Origin: Bacillota bacterium
GTDB lineage: Bacteria > Bacillota > Clostridia > Oscillospirales > Ruminococcaceae
DNA length: 34,368 bases
Assembly (NCBI GenBank): GCA_023396215.1
Contig: JAEWWW010000092.1
Span: 1-34,368 of the forward strand
Direction of reading: 5' to 3'
Part shown: positions 15,763 to 25,193 of the stretch, in pieces
Numbering within the stretch: position 1 is the stretch's first letter
How the letters are laid out: each line of letters opens with the position of its first letter
Notes under the pieces: generated by a model
Told to the model about the DNA's origin: nothing
The model's database searches: none
Seen by the model: the letters and a program-made list of their open reading frames with translations, nothing else
Made by a program: the position numbers and the translations under genes

Positions 15763-17153
15763 GCGAAAAGCTGGTACTGGATATACCCCGCATCGTCATC
15801 GGCGGGGTACAGAGCGGCTCGGGCAAAACCACTTTGACCTGCGCCATCCTGCAAGCGCTGCTGGAGCGGGGCCTGCGGCCCGCTGCCTTTAAATGCGGGC
15901 CGGATTACATCGACCCCATGTTTCACAGCGAGGTCATCGGGGTGGGCAGCCGCAACCTCGATCTGTTTTTCTGCGAACCGCCCACCGTGCAGGCCCTTGC
16001 GGCCCGGCACAGCGTGGGCCACGGCGTTGCCGTGATAGAAGGAGTCATGGGCTACTACGACGGGGTGGGGGGCACCCATCAGGCCAGCACCTGCCATCTG
16101 GCGCAGGTCACTGCCTCCCCCGCCGTGGTGGTGGTGGAACCTAAGGGTATGGCGCTCTCAGCGGCGGCGCTGCTGCAGGGCTTTGCGGGCTTTCTGCCCG
16201 AAAGCAGGGTGCGGGGGGTTATCTTCAACCGCTGCTCGCCGGGGCTCTACCCGCTGCTCAAAGATATGGTGGAGCGGCACACCGCCCTCACCCCCCTTGG
16301 CTTTTTGCCCCCCATGCCCGAGGCCGCCTTTGAAAGCCGCCATCTGGGGCTGCTGACGGCGGGCGAGGTGGCCAATCTGCGCCAAAAGCTGGCGCTGCTG
16401 GCCGAACAATGCCGCCAAACGGTGGATTTAGACGGCCTGCTGGCCCTTGCCCGCACCGCGCCGCCTTTGGAGCCGCCGCCCCTCTGCCAGCCCCAGCCGG
16501 TACCCGGCAGGCCGCTGGTGGCGGTGGCAAAGGACGAGGCATTCTGCTTCCTCTACGAGAATAATCTGGATTTTCTGCGCGCCTGCGGGCTGGAACTTGC
16601 TTTTTTTTCCCCGCTGAAGGATGCCCGCCTGCCCGAGGGGGCCAGCGGTCTGCTGCTGCCCGGCGGCTATCCCGAGCTGCACGCCCAGCGGTTGGCGGGC
16701 AATACCTCCATGCTGCAAAGCATCCGCGAGGCGATGCAGGGGGGGCTGCCCACCATCGCCGAATGCGGCGGCTTTCTCTACCTGCACCAGCAGCTGGAGG
16801 ATGACCGGGGCCACAGCCACCTCATGGCGGGGGTGATTGCGGGCAGCGCCACCCGTGGGCAGCGGCTGGGTCGCTTCGGCTACGTTACCCTCACCGCCCG
16901 TAGCGACAGCCTGCTCTGCCGGGCAGGGGAGAGCCTGCGGGGGCATGAGTTCCACTACTGGCAGTCGGAAAACCCCGGCAGCGCCTTTACCGCCACCAAA
17001 AGCAGCGGAGCCACATGGCGCTGCGTTCATGCAGGCTGCAGCCTGTACGCGGGCTTTCCTCATCTGTACTTTTACGCAAACCCCGGCCCTGCCCGGCGCT
17101 TTGCCGCCGCCTGCGCGGCCTACCACCCAGAGGCAAAGGGGGCGGTGCGATGA
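15759..17153 (+). CDS. cbiA: Cobyrinate a,c-diamide synthase
   Basis: ATP- and glutamine-dependent amidation of the a and c carboxylates of cobyrinate. 464 residues. The N-terminal DTBS-like ATPase domain has GGVQSGSGKTTL (P-loop, about residues 15-26) and KCGPDYIDPMFH. The C-terminal class I glutamine-amidotransferase-like domain has LLPGGYPELHAQRL and the nucleophile Cys336 in AECGGFLYL, plus a final LYAGFPHLYFYANP. ATG at 15759 overlaps the preceding stop (ATGA). Confidence 0.97.
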   Translation: MSEKLVLDIPRIVIGGVQSGSGKTTLTCAILQALLERGLRPAAFKCGPDYIDPMFHSEVIGVGSRNLDLFFCEPPTVQALAARHSVGHGVAVIEGVMGYYDGVGGTHQASTCHLAQVTASPAVVVVEPKGMALSAAALLQGFAGFLPESRVRGVIFNRCSPGLYPLLKDMVERHTALTPLGFLPPMPEAAFESRHLGLLTAGEVANLRQKLALLAEQCRQTVDLDGLLALARTAPPLEPPPLCQPQPVPGRPLVAVAKDEAFCFLYENNLDFLRACGLELAFFSPLKDARLPEGASGLLLPGGYPELHAQRLAGNTSMLQSIREAMQGGLPTIAECGGFLYLHQQLEDDRGHSHLMAGVIAGSATRGQRLGRFGYVTLTARSDSLLCRAGESLRGHEFHYWQSENPGSAFTATKSSGATWRCVHAGCSLYAGFPHLYFYANPGPARRFAAACAAYHPEAKGAVR

Positions 17154-18124
17154 CCGGGCAGCTCATTGCTTTTTGCGCCGCCTTCGCGCTGGATTTGGCC
17201 TTCGGCGACCCGTTGCGGCGGCTGCACCCCATCCGGCTGGTGGGGCTGCTCATCGCCCGGGCCGAAGGGGCGCTGCGGCGGGTTTTTCCTAAAACCGACC
17301 GGGGCCAATATGCCGCCGGGGCGGTGCTGGCTGTGGTGGTACCCGCCCTCTGCTTCTGCGCCGCCTTTCTGCTGCTGCGGGGGCTGGCGGCTATCCACCC
17401 GTGGCTGGCGGTGGCGGGCAACGCCCTGCTGGGCTGGCAGCTATTGGCGGTCAAGGGCCTGAAAACCGAGAGCATGAAGGTTTACCACACCCTGCAAACC
17501 GGCAGCCTTGCGGCGGCCCGGCAGGCGGTTTCGATGATTGTGGGGCGCGACACCGCCTCGCTGGATGAAGCGGGGGTCACCCGCGCGGCGGTAGAAACGG
17601 TGGCCGAAAACACCGGCGACGGCGCGGTGGCTCCGCTGCTCTTTCTGGCCGTCGGGGGCGCGCCGCTCTGCTTTTTTTACAAAGCGGTCAACACACTGGA
17701 TTCCATGGTGGGGTACAAAAATGAGCGCTACCTTTACTTTGGGCGGGCGTCGGCAAGGCTGGACGACCTGCTGGGCCTCATCCCCGCCCGACTGGCGGCG
17801 CTGCTGATGATTGCCGCCGCTTACCTGCTGGGGCTGGACGCCAAAAATGCCGCCCGGGTCTTTGCCCGCGACCGCCGCAAGCACGCCAGCCCCAACAGCG
17901 CCCAGACCGAAGCGGTCTGCGCTGGGGCGCTGGGGGTGAGGCTGGCGGGGGACGCCTTTTACTTCGGCAGGCTCTGTCAAAAGCCCGCCATCGGCGACCC
18001 GCTGCGCTCCATCCGCCCGGAGGATATCCCGCTGGCCAACCGGCTGCTCTACCTGACCTCCGGCCTCTGCTTCGGCCTCTGCGCCGGGGTGCAATTGCTC
18101 ATTATTTTACTATCGGCGTGGTAG
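17150..18124 (+). CDS. cbiB: Adenosylcobinamide-phosphate synthase (membrane)
   Basis: Attaches (R)-1-aminopropan-2-ol phosphate, made by CobD, to adenosylcobyrate. 324 residues, polytopic membrane protein. Landmarks are LDLAFGDPLRRLHPIRLVG at the N-terminus, the loop GRDTASLDEAGVTRAAVETVAENTGDGAVAPLL (about residues 131-163, conserved in CbiB), FYKAVNTLDSMVGYKNERY and DRRKHASPNSAQTEAVCAGAL. The start is ATG 17150, overlapping the cbiA stop. Last gene before a 253-base spacer with palindromic repeats. Confidence 0.96.
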   Translation: MTGQLIAFCAAFALDLAFGDPLRRLHPIRLVGLLIARAEGALRRVFPKTDRGQYAAGAVLAVVVPALCFCAAFLLLRGLAAIHPWLAVAGNALLGWQLLAVKGLKTESMKVYHTLQTGSLAAARQAVSMIVGRDTASLDEAGVTRAAVETVAENTGDGAVAPLLFLAVGGAPLCFFYKAVNTLDSMVGYKNERYLYFGRASARLDDLLGLIPARLAALLMIAAAYLLGLDAKNAARVFARDRRKHASPNSAQTEAVCAGALGVRLAGDAFYFGRLCQKPAIGDPLRSIRPEDIPLANRLLYLTSGLCFGLCAGVQLLIILLSAW

Positions 18125-18377
18125 GGCAAAAGCCGGAGGTGTGCGTAATGACGGGCGGATAATGTCCGCCCCTACGGTATGGATGCTACAAGGTCAGGCC
18201 GGCGCGAGAGCCGTTCCCCACAGGGGCTTCCTCATTCCCCTCCTTGGAGAGGTGGCCGAAGGCCAGGGTGGTCGGTTTTTCCGCTGTAGTGGGGGCAAGC
18301 ACCTTTTCAGCAGCCCTACCTACCGCCCCAACCCATCGGCCCGGTCGATGAACATTCCGCAAAGGAGGTGACCCATC
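18125..18377. repeat. Repeat-like spacer between cbiB and cobD
   Basis: Holds the palindrome GGGCGGAT-AAT-GTCCGCCC followed by CCTACGG (18153-18175), a member of the CCGCCCCTAC family also seen at 1-130 and 26698-26766. A GC-rich stretch after it (18180-18330) resembles extragenic repeat sequence and has no convincing gene. No clear promoter was found before cobD. Confidence 0.5.
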
Positions 18378-19427
18378 ATGCAGACGGTACACGGCGGGGA
18401 TATTTACTCGTTTCAGCGCAGCTACAACCGCCCGGTGGTGGATTTTTCGGCCAATATCAACCCCCTCGGCATGCCTGCGGCGGTGCGAAATGCGGCCCGG
18501 CAGGCGGTGGAGGACTGTGCCGCCTACCCCGACCCGGCCTGCCATGAGCTGACTCAGGCCCTCGCCGTCGCCGAGGGGGTGCAGCCGCCGCGGCTTATCT
18601 GCGGCAACGGCGCTGCCGACCTGATTTTCCGGGTGGTGTGGGCCAAGGCCCCCAAGCGGGCGGTGCTGGTGGCCCCCGGCTTTGCCGAATATGAAGCGGC
18701 GCTGGGGGCGGCGGGCTGCGCCATCGAGTATGAGCTGCTGCTGGAGCAGGAGGGCTTTGCCCTCACCCCCCGCTTTTTAGAGCGGCTTACCCCGGGGGTG
18801 GATATGGCCTTTCTCTGCCTGCCCAACAACCCCACCGGCACGGTGGTGGATGAGGCGCTGCTGCATAAGATTATCCGCCGCTGCGGGCAGGCGGGCATCC
18901 TGCTGGTGCTGGATTGCTGCTTTCTGGCCTTCCTTGACGCGCCGCCCGCCATACCAAAGCCGCTGCCGCCCCATGTTTTGCTGCTCAACGCCTTTACCAA
19001 GCTGTACGCCATGGCGGGGTTGCGTCTGGGCTACGGCATCTGCACCGACCCCGGCCTGCTGGCGGCCATGCACCGCTGCACACAGGCATGGAGCGTTTCT
19101 CTGCCCGCGCAGGCGGCGGGGGTGGCCGCCCTGCGGGAGAAAGACTACCTCGAGCAGACCAGAGCCCTCATCGGCAGCCAGCGGGCCTTTCTCACCGAGG
19201 GCCTGCGGCAGCGGGGGATGCAGGTCTACGGCTCACAGGCAAACTTCATTTTCTTTCGGTCGATGATGCCCGACCTCGCCCCCCGGTTGGCCCAGCAGGG
19301 CATATTGATCCGCGGCTGCGGCAACTACCACGGCCTTGACCAAAATTACTACCGGGTGGCGGTGCGCACCGGGGAGGAAAACCGGCTGCTGCTCGCCGCC
19401 ATCGACCAAATCCTCGCCGCCGTGTAG
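18378..19427 (+). CDS. cobD: L-threonine-O-3-phosphate decarboxylase
   Basis: PLP enzyme that makes (R)-1-aminopropan-2-ol phosphate for CbiB. 349 residues, class I/II aminotransferase fold: HGGDIYSF and DFSANINPLGMP at the N-terminus (family hallmarks), PNNPTGTVV (about residues 154-162), and NAFTKLYAMAGLRLGY with the likely PLP lysine Lys208. A C-terminal RVAVRTGEEN follows. A near-perfect AAAGGAGGTGA ribosome binding site precedes the ATG by 6 bases, the strongest in the window. A histidinol-phosphate aminotransferase is the closest alternative, but context and the N-terminal motif favour CobD. The threonine kinase that makes its substrate (PduX) is not in the window. Confidence 0.93.
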   Translation: MQTVHGGDIYSFQRSYNRPVVDFSANINPLGMPAAVRNAARQAVEDCAAYPDPACHELTQALAVAEGVQPPRLICGNGAADLIFRVVWAKAPKRAVLVAPGFAEYEAALGAAGCAIEYELLLEQEGFALTPRFLERLTPGVDMAFLCLPNNPTGTVVDEALLHKIIRRCGQAGILLVLDCCFLAFLDAPPAIPKPLPPHVLLLNAFTKLYAMAGLRLGYGICTDPGLLAAMHRCTQAWSVSLPAQAAGVAALREKDYLEQTRALIGSQRAFLTEGLRQRGMQVYGSQANFIFFRSMMPDLAPRLAQQGILIRGCGNYHGLDQNYYRVAVRTGEENRLLLAAIDQILAAV

Positions 19428-19508
19428 GCGCGGCGCATCATCCCGCAGCCAAACCCAACAGAGTTTGCTGCACCCATCAAATCTGCAGAGAACAGGAGGG
19501 CTTCCCCC

Positions 19509-21011
19509 ATGGCAAAATCCATCATGGTGCAGGGTACCATGTCCAATGCAGGCAAGAGCCTGATTACCGCAGGGCTCTGCCGCATCTTTATGCAGGACGG
19601 CCATCGGGTGGCTCCCTTTAAAAGCCAGAATATGGCACTCAACTCCTTCATCACCTCCGAAGGGCTGGAGATGGGGCGGGCGCAGGTGATGCAGGCCGAG
19701 GCGGCGGGGGTCGAGCCCTCGGTGCTGATGAACCCCATCCTGCTCAAGCCGATGAGCGATATGGGCTCGCAGGTCATTGTGAAGGGCGAGGTGCTGGGCA
19801 ACATGCAGGCTGCCGAGTACTTTGCCTACAAGCCCCGCCTGATACCCCAGATTATGCGGGCCTACAACGCCCTTGCGCAGCGGCATGACATCGTTGTGCT
19901 GGAGGGCGCGGGCAGCCCCGCCGAAATCAACCTGAACCAAAACGACATTGTCAACATGGGCATGGCCAAGCTGGCACAGGCCCCGGTGCTGCTGGTGGCC
20001 GATATCGACCGGGGCGGGGTGTTTGCCAGCCTTTACGGCACCGTCAAGCTGCTGCCCCCCGACGAGCAGGCGATGATACGGGGCATCATCATCAACAAGT
20101 TCCGGGGGGATATCGAGGTGCTGCGCCCCGGCCTCGCCATGATAGAGGAGCTTTGCGGGGTGCCGGTGTTGGGGGTGGTGCCTTATACCCCCCTCGCCAT
20201 CGACGACGAGGATAGCCTCGCCCCCGTCCTTGAGCGCAGCAGCGCTGGCGCGGCGGTGGATATCGCGGGGCTGCGGCTGCCCCATATCTCAAACTTCACC
20301 GACTTTGCCCCCCTGCAGCAGGTGGAGGGCTTCGGCCTGCGTTACGTGAGCAGCCCCCGGCAGTTGGGCCGGCCCGACCTGCTGATACTGCCCGGCACCA
20401 AAAACACCATGGGCGACCTGCTCTGGCTGCGCCGCACCGGTTTGGAGGCCGCTATCCTGCGCCTTGCGGGGCAGGGGGTGCCGGTGCTGGGCATCTGCGG
20501 CGGCTACCAGATGCTGGGCCAAACCCTCAGCGACCCCCACGGGGTAGAGGGCGGGGGAGAGCAGCGGGGGCTTGGGCTGCTGCCGCTGCACACCGTCTTT
20601 GAGCAAAGCAAAACCCGCACCCGCGCCACCGGCAGGGTGGCGGAGCTGGGCGGGCCGCTGGCGGCCCTTTCGGGGGCGGCGCTGGAGGGCTATGAAATCC
20701 ACATGGGCAGCACCGCCTCCGACGCGCCCTGCCTGAGCCGGATTACCACCGGCGCGGGCCGGCCCTTACAGCCCGACGGCGCGTGGGCGGGCAACGTCTA
20801 CGGCAGCTACCTGCACGGCTTTTTCGACAGCGCCGAGGTGGTGCAGCGCCTTGCGCAGGCGCTCTTTGCCGCCAAAGGCATCGACCCGGCAGGGCTTGCC
20901 CCCGCCGACCCCCGGGCCTTTAAAGAGAGCCAGTACAACCTGCTGGCCCAGACCCTGCGGGCAAATGTGGATATCCCAAAGGTTTACGAGATTTTGGAGG
21001 GCGGGCTATGA
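19509..21011 (+). CDS. cbiP: Cobyric acid synthase
   Basis: Glutamine-dependent amidation of the b, d, e and g carboxylates of adenosylcobyrinate a,c-diamide. 500 residues. The N-terminal ATPase domain has VQGTMSNAGKSLITAGLCR (P-loop) and PFKSQNMALNS. The C-terminal amidotransferase domain has LPGTKNTMGDLLWLR, the nucleophile Cys330 in GICGGYQMLG and the catalytic His in SYLHGFFD. Normal length. AGGAGGG lies 8 bases before the ATG. Its stop overlaps the cbiC ATG. Confidence 0.97.
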   Translation: MAKSIMVQGTMSNAGKSLITAGLCRIFMQDGHRVAPFKSQNMALNSFITSEGLEMGRAQVMQAEAAGVEPSVLMNPILLKPMSDMGSQVIVKGEVLGNMQAAEYFAYKPRLIPQIMRAYNALAQRHDIVVLEGAGSPAEINLNQNDIVNMGMAKLAQAPVLLVADIDRGGVFASLYGTVKLLPPDEQAMIRGIIINKFRGDIEVLRPGLAMIEELCGVPVLGVVPYTPLAIDDEDSLAPVLERSSAGAAVDIAGLRLPHISNFTDFAPLQQVEGFGLRYVSSPRQLGRPDLLILPGTKNTMGDLLWLRRTGLEAAILRLAGQGVPVLGICGGYQMLGQTLSDPHGVEGGGEQRGLGLLPLHTVFEQSKTRTRATGRVAELGGPLAALSGAALEGYEIHMGSTASDAPCLSRITTGAGRPLQPDGAWAGNVYGSYLHGFFDSAEVVQRLAQALFAAKGIDPAGLAPADPRAFKESQYNLLAQTLRANVDIPKVYEILEGGL

Positions 21012-21646
21012 AGATGGCGTTTGAGCATGTGAAGCCGCAGGATATCGAGCGGCGCAGCTTCGAGATAATTACGGCGGAGCTGGGCGGCCGCGTCCTCGAC
21101 CCCGAAACCGCCCCGATTATCAAGCGGGCGATACATACCACCGCTGATTTTGACTACGCCGACAACCTCTGCTTTTCAGCCGGGGCGGTGGCGGCGGGGG
21201 TGCGGGCGCTGCGCGGAGGTGCGCATGTGGTCACCGACACGCAGATGGCTTTTTCGGGGGTCAATAAGACCCTCCTGCATGCCCTTGGGGGGCAGGCCCA
21301 TTGCTTTATGGGCGACCCCGAGGTGGCCCGGCAGGCAGCCGAGCAGGGGGTGACCCGTTCGGCAGTCTGCATGGAGCAGGCGGCCAAGCTGCCCGGCCCG
21401 CTGATTGTGGCGGTGGGCAACGCCCCCACAGCATTGGTGCGGCTCTACGAGCTGTTGCGGCAGGGGGCGATACGCCCCGCCCTCATCATCGGGGTGCCGG
21501 TGGGCTTTGTCAATGTGGTGGAGGCCAAGGAACTGATTATGACCGCTGAAGTCCCCACCATCGTGGCGCGGGGGCGCAAGGGGGGCAGCAACGTGGCGGC
21601 CGCCATCGTCAACGCGCTGCTGCTTTTGGCACGGGAGCAGGCGTAA
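21008..21646 (+). CDS. cbiC: Cobalt-precorrin-8 methylmutase
   Basis: Moves the C11 methyl to C12 to give cobyrinate. 212 residues. The catalytic His43 is in IKRAIHTTADFDY. VTDTQMAFSGVNK and GVPVGFVNVVEAKELI are typical of CbiC/CobH. Translationally coupled to cbiP (ATGA overlap). An alternative ATG lies two codons downstream. A 93-base spacer without recognisable signals precedes cbiL. Confidence 0.96.
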   Translation: MKMAFEHVKPQDIERRSFEIITAELGGRVLDPETAPIIKRAIHTTADFDYADNLCFSAGAVAAGVRALRGGAHVVTDTQMAFSGVNKTLLHALGGQAHCFMGDPEVARQAAEQGVTRSAVCMEQAAKLPGPLIVAVGNAPTALVRLYELLRQGAIRPALIIGVPVGFVNVVEAKELIMTAEVPTIVARGRKGGSNVAAAIVNALLLLAREQA

Positions 21647-21739
21647 CCGCCGCGGGCAGGGTGAGCGGCCAACCCGCTTGCCCCTGAGCAAGAGAAATCA
21701 ACACCACCCATATAGAGGATACAAAGGAGAAACAGGCGG

Positions 21740-22444
21740 ATGAAAGGCAAATTTTACGGCGTCAGCGTGGGGCCGGGCGACCCTGAATATATGACCCTCA
21801 AGGCGGTGCGCGTCATTGGCACCTGCCCGGTGCTGGCGCTGCCCCGCACTGACGGCAAAAACTGCGTCGCGCTGGATATTGCAAGGGCGGCGGTGGATAT
21901 CAGCGGCAAAGAGATACTGCCCCTCGACTTTTTGATGGTGCGGGATGCAAAACAGGTCAGGGAGCGCCACCGGCAGCTCACCGCCATGGTCTGCCAGCGT
22001 CTGGCGGCGGGGCAGGATGTGGCGATGCTCAATCTGGGGGACGCCTCCCTCTACGCCAGCCACAGCTATATCCGGCGGCGGGTGGCGGCGGCGGGCTACC
22101 AAACCGAAACGGTGGCGGGGGTCACCAGCTTTTGCGCCTGCGCAGCTTTGTTGGGGGTGAGCCTCACCCGCCCAAGGCAGCCGCTGCACATCATCCCCGG
22201 CGACTACCCCGGCCTTGAGCAGGAGCTTTCCACCCCCGGCACCAAGGTGATTATGAAAAGCGGCAAGGGGCTGGAGCGGGTCAAGGCGGCGCTGAAGGAC
22301 TGCGGGGCCGGCGCCCGCGCCAGAATGGTGAGCAACTGCGGCCTGCCGGGGCAGACGGTTTACCACGATATCAGCGAGGCCGAGGGCGGCTATTTTTCCA
22401 CCATATTGGTAGATGGCGAAAGGGAAGAGGGAGAACAACCATGA
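21740..22444 (+). CDS. cbiL: Cobalt-precorrin-2 C20-methyltransferase
   Basis: First SAM-dependent methyltransferase after cobalt insertion. 234 residues of the tetrapyrrole methylase family: GVSVGPGDPEYMTLKAVR (SAM loop), VLALPRTDGKN, the conserved LNLGDASLYASHSYIRRRV (about residues 96-114), AGVTSFCACAALLGVSL and MKSGKGLERV. AAAGGAG lies about 10 bases before the ATG. Its stop overlaps the start of the following lipoprotein gene by 4 bases, placing the transporter in the same transcript. Confidence 0.95.
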   Translation: MKGKFYGVSVGPGDPEYMTLKAVRVIGTCPVLALPRTDGKNCVALDIARAAVDISGKEILPLDFLMVRDAKQVRERHRQLTAMVCQRLAAGQDVAMLNLGDASLYASHSYIRRRVAAAGYQTETVAGVTSFCACAALLGVSLTRPRQPLHIIPGDYPGLEQELSTPGTKVIMKSGKGLERVKAALKDCGAGARARMVSNCGLPGQTVYHDISEAEGGYFSTILVDGEREEGEQP

Positions 22445-23403
22445 AACAGTTTTGTTTGAGGCTGACAGGGCTTGCGGTTGCGCTGACGCTGCTGGTCGGC
22501 TGCGGAAAAACGCCCGCGCAACAGCCGCAGCCACAGCCCGCAAACCCGCCGGAGCAGCCCGCCGCCGTCTTTACCGACGCGCTGGGCAACACCGTCACGG
22601 TACAAAAGGCCGATGTGGTGGTTTCGCTCATGGGCAGCTTCGCCGAGCTTTGGCTCATCGCCGGGGGCGCGCTTGCCGGGGTCACCGACGACGCCTACTC
22701 AGAGCGGGGGCTGGCCCTGCCCGAAACGGTGGCGCTGCTGGGCTCCTACAAAACCCCCAGCGTCGAAAAAATTATCTCTCTCGCCCCCGACCTGGTGCTG
22801 CTCTCGGCCGATACCGACCAGCATGTGGCGCTGGGCGAAACGCTGCGGGCCGCGGGGGTAGGCCCCGCCTATTTCAGCGTCACCACCTTTGCCGAGTACC
22901 TTGATACCCTAAAGCTGTTTACCGATATCACCGGGCGGCAAGACCTCTATGAGCAGAACGGCCTCGCGGTTGGGGAGCGAATAGAGGCGGCCATCGCCCG
23001 GGCGAAGGGCGGAACCGCGCCCCCGCCCAGCGTGCTGTTTATCCGGGCATTTTCCACCGCCTACCGGGCGCTGGGCAGCGACAGCATGACCGGAGCCATG
23101 CTGCACGACCTTGGGGCGGTGAATATCGCCGACCAGACCCCCAGCCTGCTCAAAGACCTTTCGATGGAGGCCATCATCGCCGCCGACCCCGACTATATTC
23201 TTGTGGTCACCATGGGGGCGGATGAAAACCGGGCGTTGGAGGTGCTGCGGCAGGGCCTGCAGTCCAACCCCGCGTGGGAGGGGCTTTCGGCGGTGCGCAG
23301 CGGGCGCTACCACCTGCTGCCCAGAGAGCTCTTTCATTACAAGCCCAACGCACGATGGGGGGAAAGCTATGAGCAGCTTGCGCAGCTTCTTTACGGTGAA
23401 TAA
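22441..23403 (+). CDS. ABC transporter substrate-binding lipoprotein, BtuF/FecB-like
   Basis: Extracytoplasmic binding protein of a metal-chelate or corrinoid importer. 320 residues with a lipoprotein signal peptide (basic start, hydrophobic core, lipobox LLVGCG with Cys21) and a Gln/Pro-rich linker (about 24-40). The class III periplasmic-binding fold begins at FTDALGNTVTV, with LAPDLVLL and AADPDYILVVTMG segments. It overlaps cbiL and the permease gene. Context suggests cobinamide or another corrinoid as ligand, but siderophore or heme binding cannot be excluded by sequence. Confidence 0.88.
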   Translation: MKQFCLRLTGLAVALTLLVGCGKTPAQQPQPQPANPPEQPAAVFTDALGNTVTVQKADVVVSLMGSFAELWLIAGGALAGVTDDAYSERGLALPETVALLGSYKTPSVEKIISLAPDLVLLSADTDQHVALGETLRAAGVGPAYFSVTTFAEYLDTLKLFTDITGRQDLYEQNGLAVGERIEAAIARAKGGTAPPPSVLFIRAFSTAYRALGSDSMTGAMLHDLGAVNIADQTPSLLKDLSMEAIIAADPDYILVVTMGADENRALEVLRQGLQSNPAWEGLSAVRSGRYHLLPRELFHYKPNARWGESYEQLAQLLYGE

Positions 23404-24409
23404 GTGCCAGAGCCCGGCCCTTGGGGCGGCGGTCTGGCTGCCGGTCTTTTTGGCGGCGGCGCTGGCCGCCGGGGTGCTGAGCATCTGCCTTGGGGCGGTG
23501 GGCATCGGCCCCGCCCAACTGCTGGAGGTTCTGCTGGGCAAGGCCGACCCCCTGAGCCCCGCCTACCGCATTGTGATGCACGTACGCCTGCCCCGCACGG
23601 CGGCGGCGCTGCTGGCCGGGGCGGCGCTGGCGGTTTCGGGGGCCATCATTCAGGCAGTGCTCAACAACGTGCTGGCAAGCCCCAATATCATCGGGGTCAA
23701 CTCGGGCGCGGGGTTGTTCGCGCTGCTGGGCATGGCGTTTTTGCCCGCCCGGCCCGCGCTGGTGCCGGTGGCTGCCTTTCTGGGGGCGTTTTTAACGGCG
23801 ATGCTGGTCTATGCCGTCGCCATGAAAACCGGGGCCTCCCGCATCACCATCGTCCTCACCGGCATGGCGGTGGGCAGCATCCTCAGCGCGGGCATCAACG
23901 CCATCACCGTGCTGCGGCCCGAGGCGGTGGTGGGTGCCTACAGCTTTATGATGGGCGGGCTTTCGGGGGTGACAGCCTCCGGGCTGCGCTTCGCCTCGGG
24001 CTACATACTGGCGGGGGTTGCCGCAGCCCTCGCCCTTTCCCACGAGATGAACGTGCTCACGCTGGGCGAGGATATGGCCGCCACCCTTGGCATGCAGGTC
24101 AAGGCAATGCGCTTTCTGCTCATTGCGGTGGCCGCCCTGCTGGCTGGCGCGGCGGTCAGCTTTGCGGGGCTGCTGGGCTTTGTGGGGCTGCTGGTGCCCC
24201 ACGGGGTGCGCATGCTCGTCGGCGGCGACAACCGGGTGTTAATCCCGGCCTGCGCCCTCTGCGGCGCGGGGTTTGTCACCCTCTGCGACCTGCTTTCCCG
24301 GCTGCTTTTCGCCCCTTACGAGCTGCCGGTGGGCATCTTTATGTCCTTTCTGGGCGGGCCGTTTTTCCTGTATCTTCTGCTAAAGCAAAGGAGGAAGATC
24401 AATGCTTGA
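23369..24409 (+). CDS. ABC transporter permease, FecCD/BtuC family
   Basis: Membrane channel partner of the preceding lipoprotein. 346 residues with about 8-10 hydrophobic segments. FecCD landmarks are VRLPRTAAALLAGAALAVSGAIIQ (about residues 71-94; the RLPR motif is typical), ASPNIIGVNSGAGLFAL and FAGLLGFVGLLVPHGVRMLVG, the coupling-helix region. The ATG at 23369 lies inside the binding-protein gene (35-base overlap) with a GGGGGGAAA site before it. The downstream ATPase gene overlaps by 8 bases. Confidence 0.9.
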   Translation: MSSLRSFFTVNKCQSPALGAAVWLPVFLAAALAAGVLSICLGAVGIGPAQLLEVLLGKADPLSPAYRIVMHVRLPRTAAALLAGAALAVSGAIIQAVLNNVLASPNIIGVNSGAGLFALLGMAFLPARPALVPVAAFLGAFLTAMLVYAVAMKTGASRITIVLTGMAVGSILSAGINAITVLRPEAVVGAYSFMMGGLSGVTASGLRFASGYILAGVAAALALSHEMNVLTLGEDMAATLGMQVKAMRFLLIAVAALLAGAAVSFAGLLGFVGLLVPHGVRMLVGGDNRVLIPACALCGAGFVTLCDLLSRLLFAPYELPVGIFMSFLGGPFFLYLLLKQRRKINA

Positions 24410-25193
24410 GCTTCAAGGCATCTCGGGCGGGTATGACGGCCTTCCTTTACTGGATAACATCAACCTGCGTTTTGAGGCCGGGTCGCTGGTGGGGGTCATC
24501 GGCCCCAACGGCTGCGGCAAAAGCACCCTGCTGCGCATCATGGCCCGGCTGCTGCAGCCCTACTCGGGCCGCCTGCTGCTGGGGGGGCGCGACGTCAGCG
24601 GCATCAGCCGGCTGGAGTATGCCCGGCAGGTTTCCTTTCTGCCCCAGATGCGCAGCGTGCCCAATATGACGGTACAGGCGCTGGCGCTGCACGGGCGGCA
24701 CCCCTACCTGAGCTACCCCCGCCGCTACCGGGCTGGCGACCACCGGGCGGTGGAGCAGGCGCTGGAGCTCACCGGGGCCGCCCGCTACCGCCACCGCAAT
24801 GTCGCCAGCCTCTCGGGCGGCGAGCGGCAAAAGGCCTACCTTGCCATGATGGTGGCGCAGGATACCGGCCTGCTGCTGATGGACGAGCCCACCACCTATC
24901 TGGATATCCACCACCAGTTCGAGATACTCGAACTGGCCCGCAGCCTTGCCCGGCAGGGCAGGCTGGTGGTGATGGTGCTGCACGACCTCAATCTTGCGCT
25001 GCAATACGCCGACCAGATTGTGGTGATGCAAAACGGTGCGGTGCGCGCCTGTCAGGACCCCGAGGGCATCTGCCGGGCGGGGCTGGTGGACGAGGTTTTT
25101 GAGATAGAAACGCAGGTCATCGCCGCCGGGCGCGGCAGGCAGCTGCTCTTTGAACCAAGGGCAACACCGCGCAATTCACGGCTACCGCCTTAA
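24402..25193 (+). CDS. ABC transporter ATP-binding protein, FecE/BtuD family
   Basis: ATPase of the BtuFCD-like importer. 263 residues: Walker A GPNGCGKST (about 36-44), Q-loop LPQM, signature LSGGERQKAYLA, Walker B LLLMDEPTTYLDI and H-loop VLHDLNLAL, all intact. The last 10-11 residues (RATPRNSRLPP) and the stop codon lie inside the 172-bp element at 25160-25331, so the original C-terminus seems to have been replaced by the insertion. The catalytic core ends well before this, so the protein is probably still active. Confidence 0.9.
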   Translation: MLELQGISGGYDGLPLLDNINLRFEAGSLVGVIGPNGCGKSTLLRIMARLLQPYSGRLLLGGRDVSGISRLEYARQVSFLPQMRSVPNMTVQALALHGRHPYLSYPRRYRAGDHRAVEQALELTGAARYRHRNVASLSGGERQKAYLAMMVAQDTGLLLMDEPTTYLDIHHQFEILELARSLARQGRLVVMVLHDLNLALQYADQIVVMQNGAVRACQDPEGICRAGLVDEVFEIETQVIAAGRGRQLLFEPRATPRNSRLPP

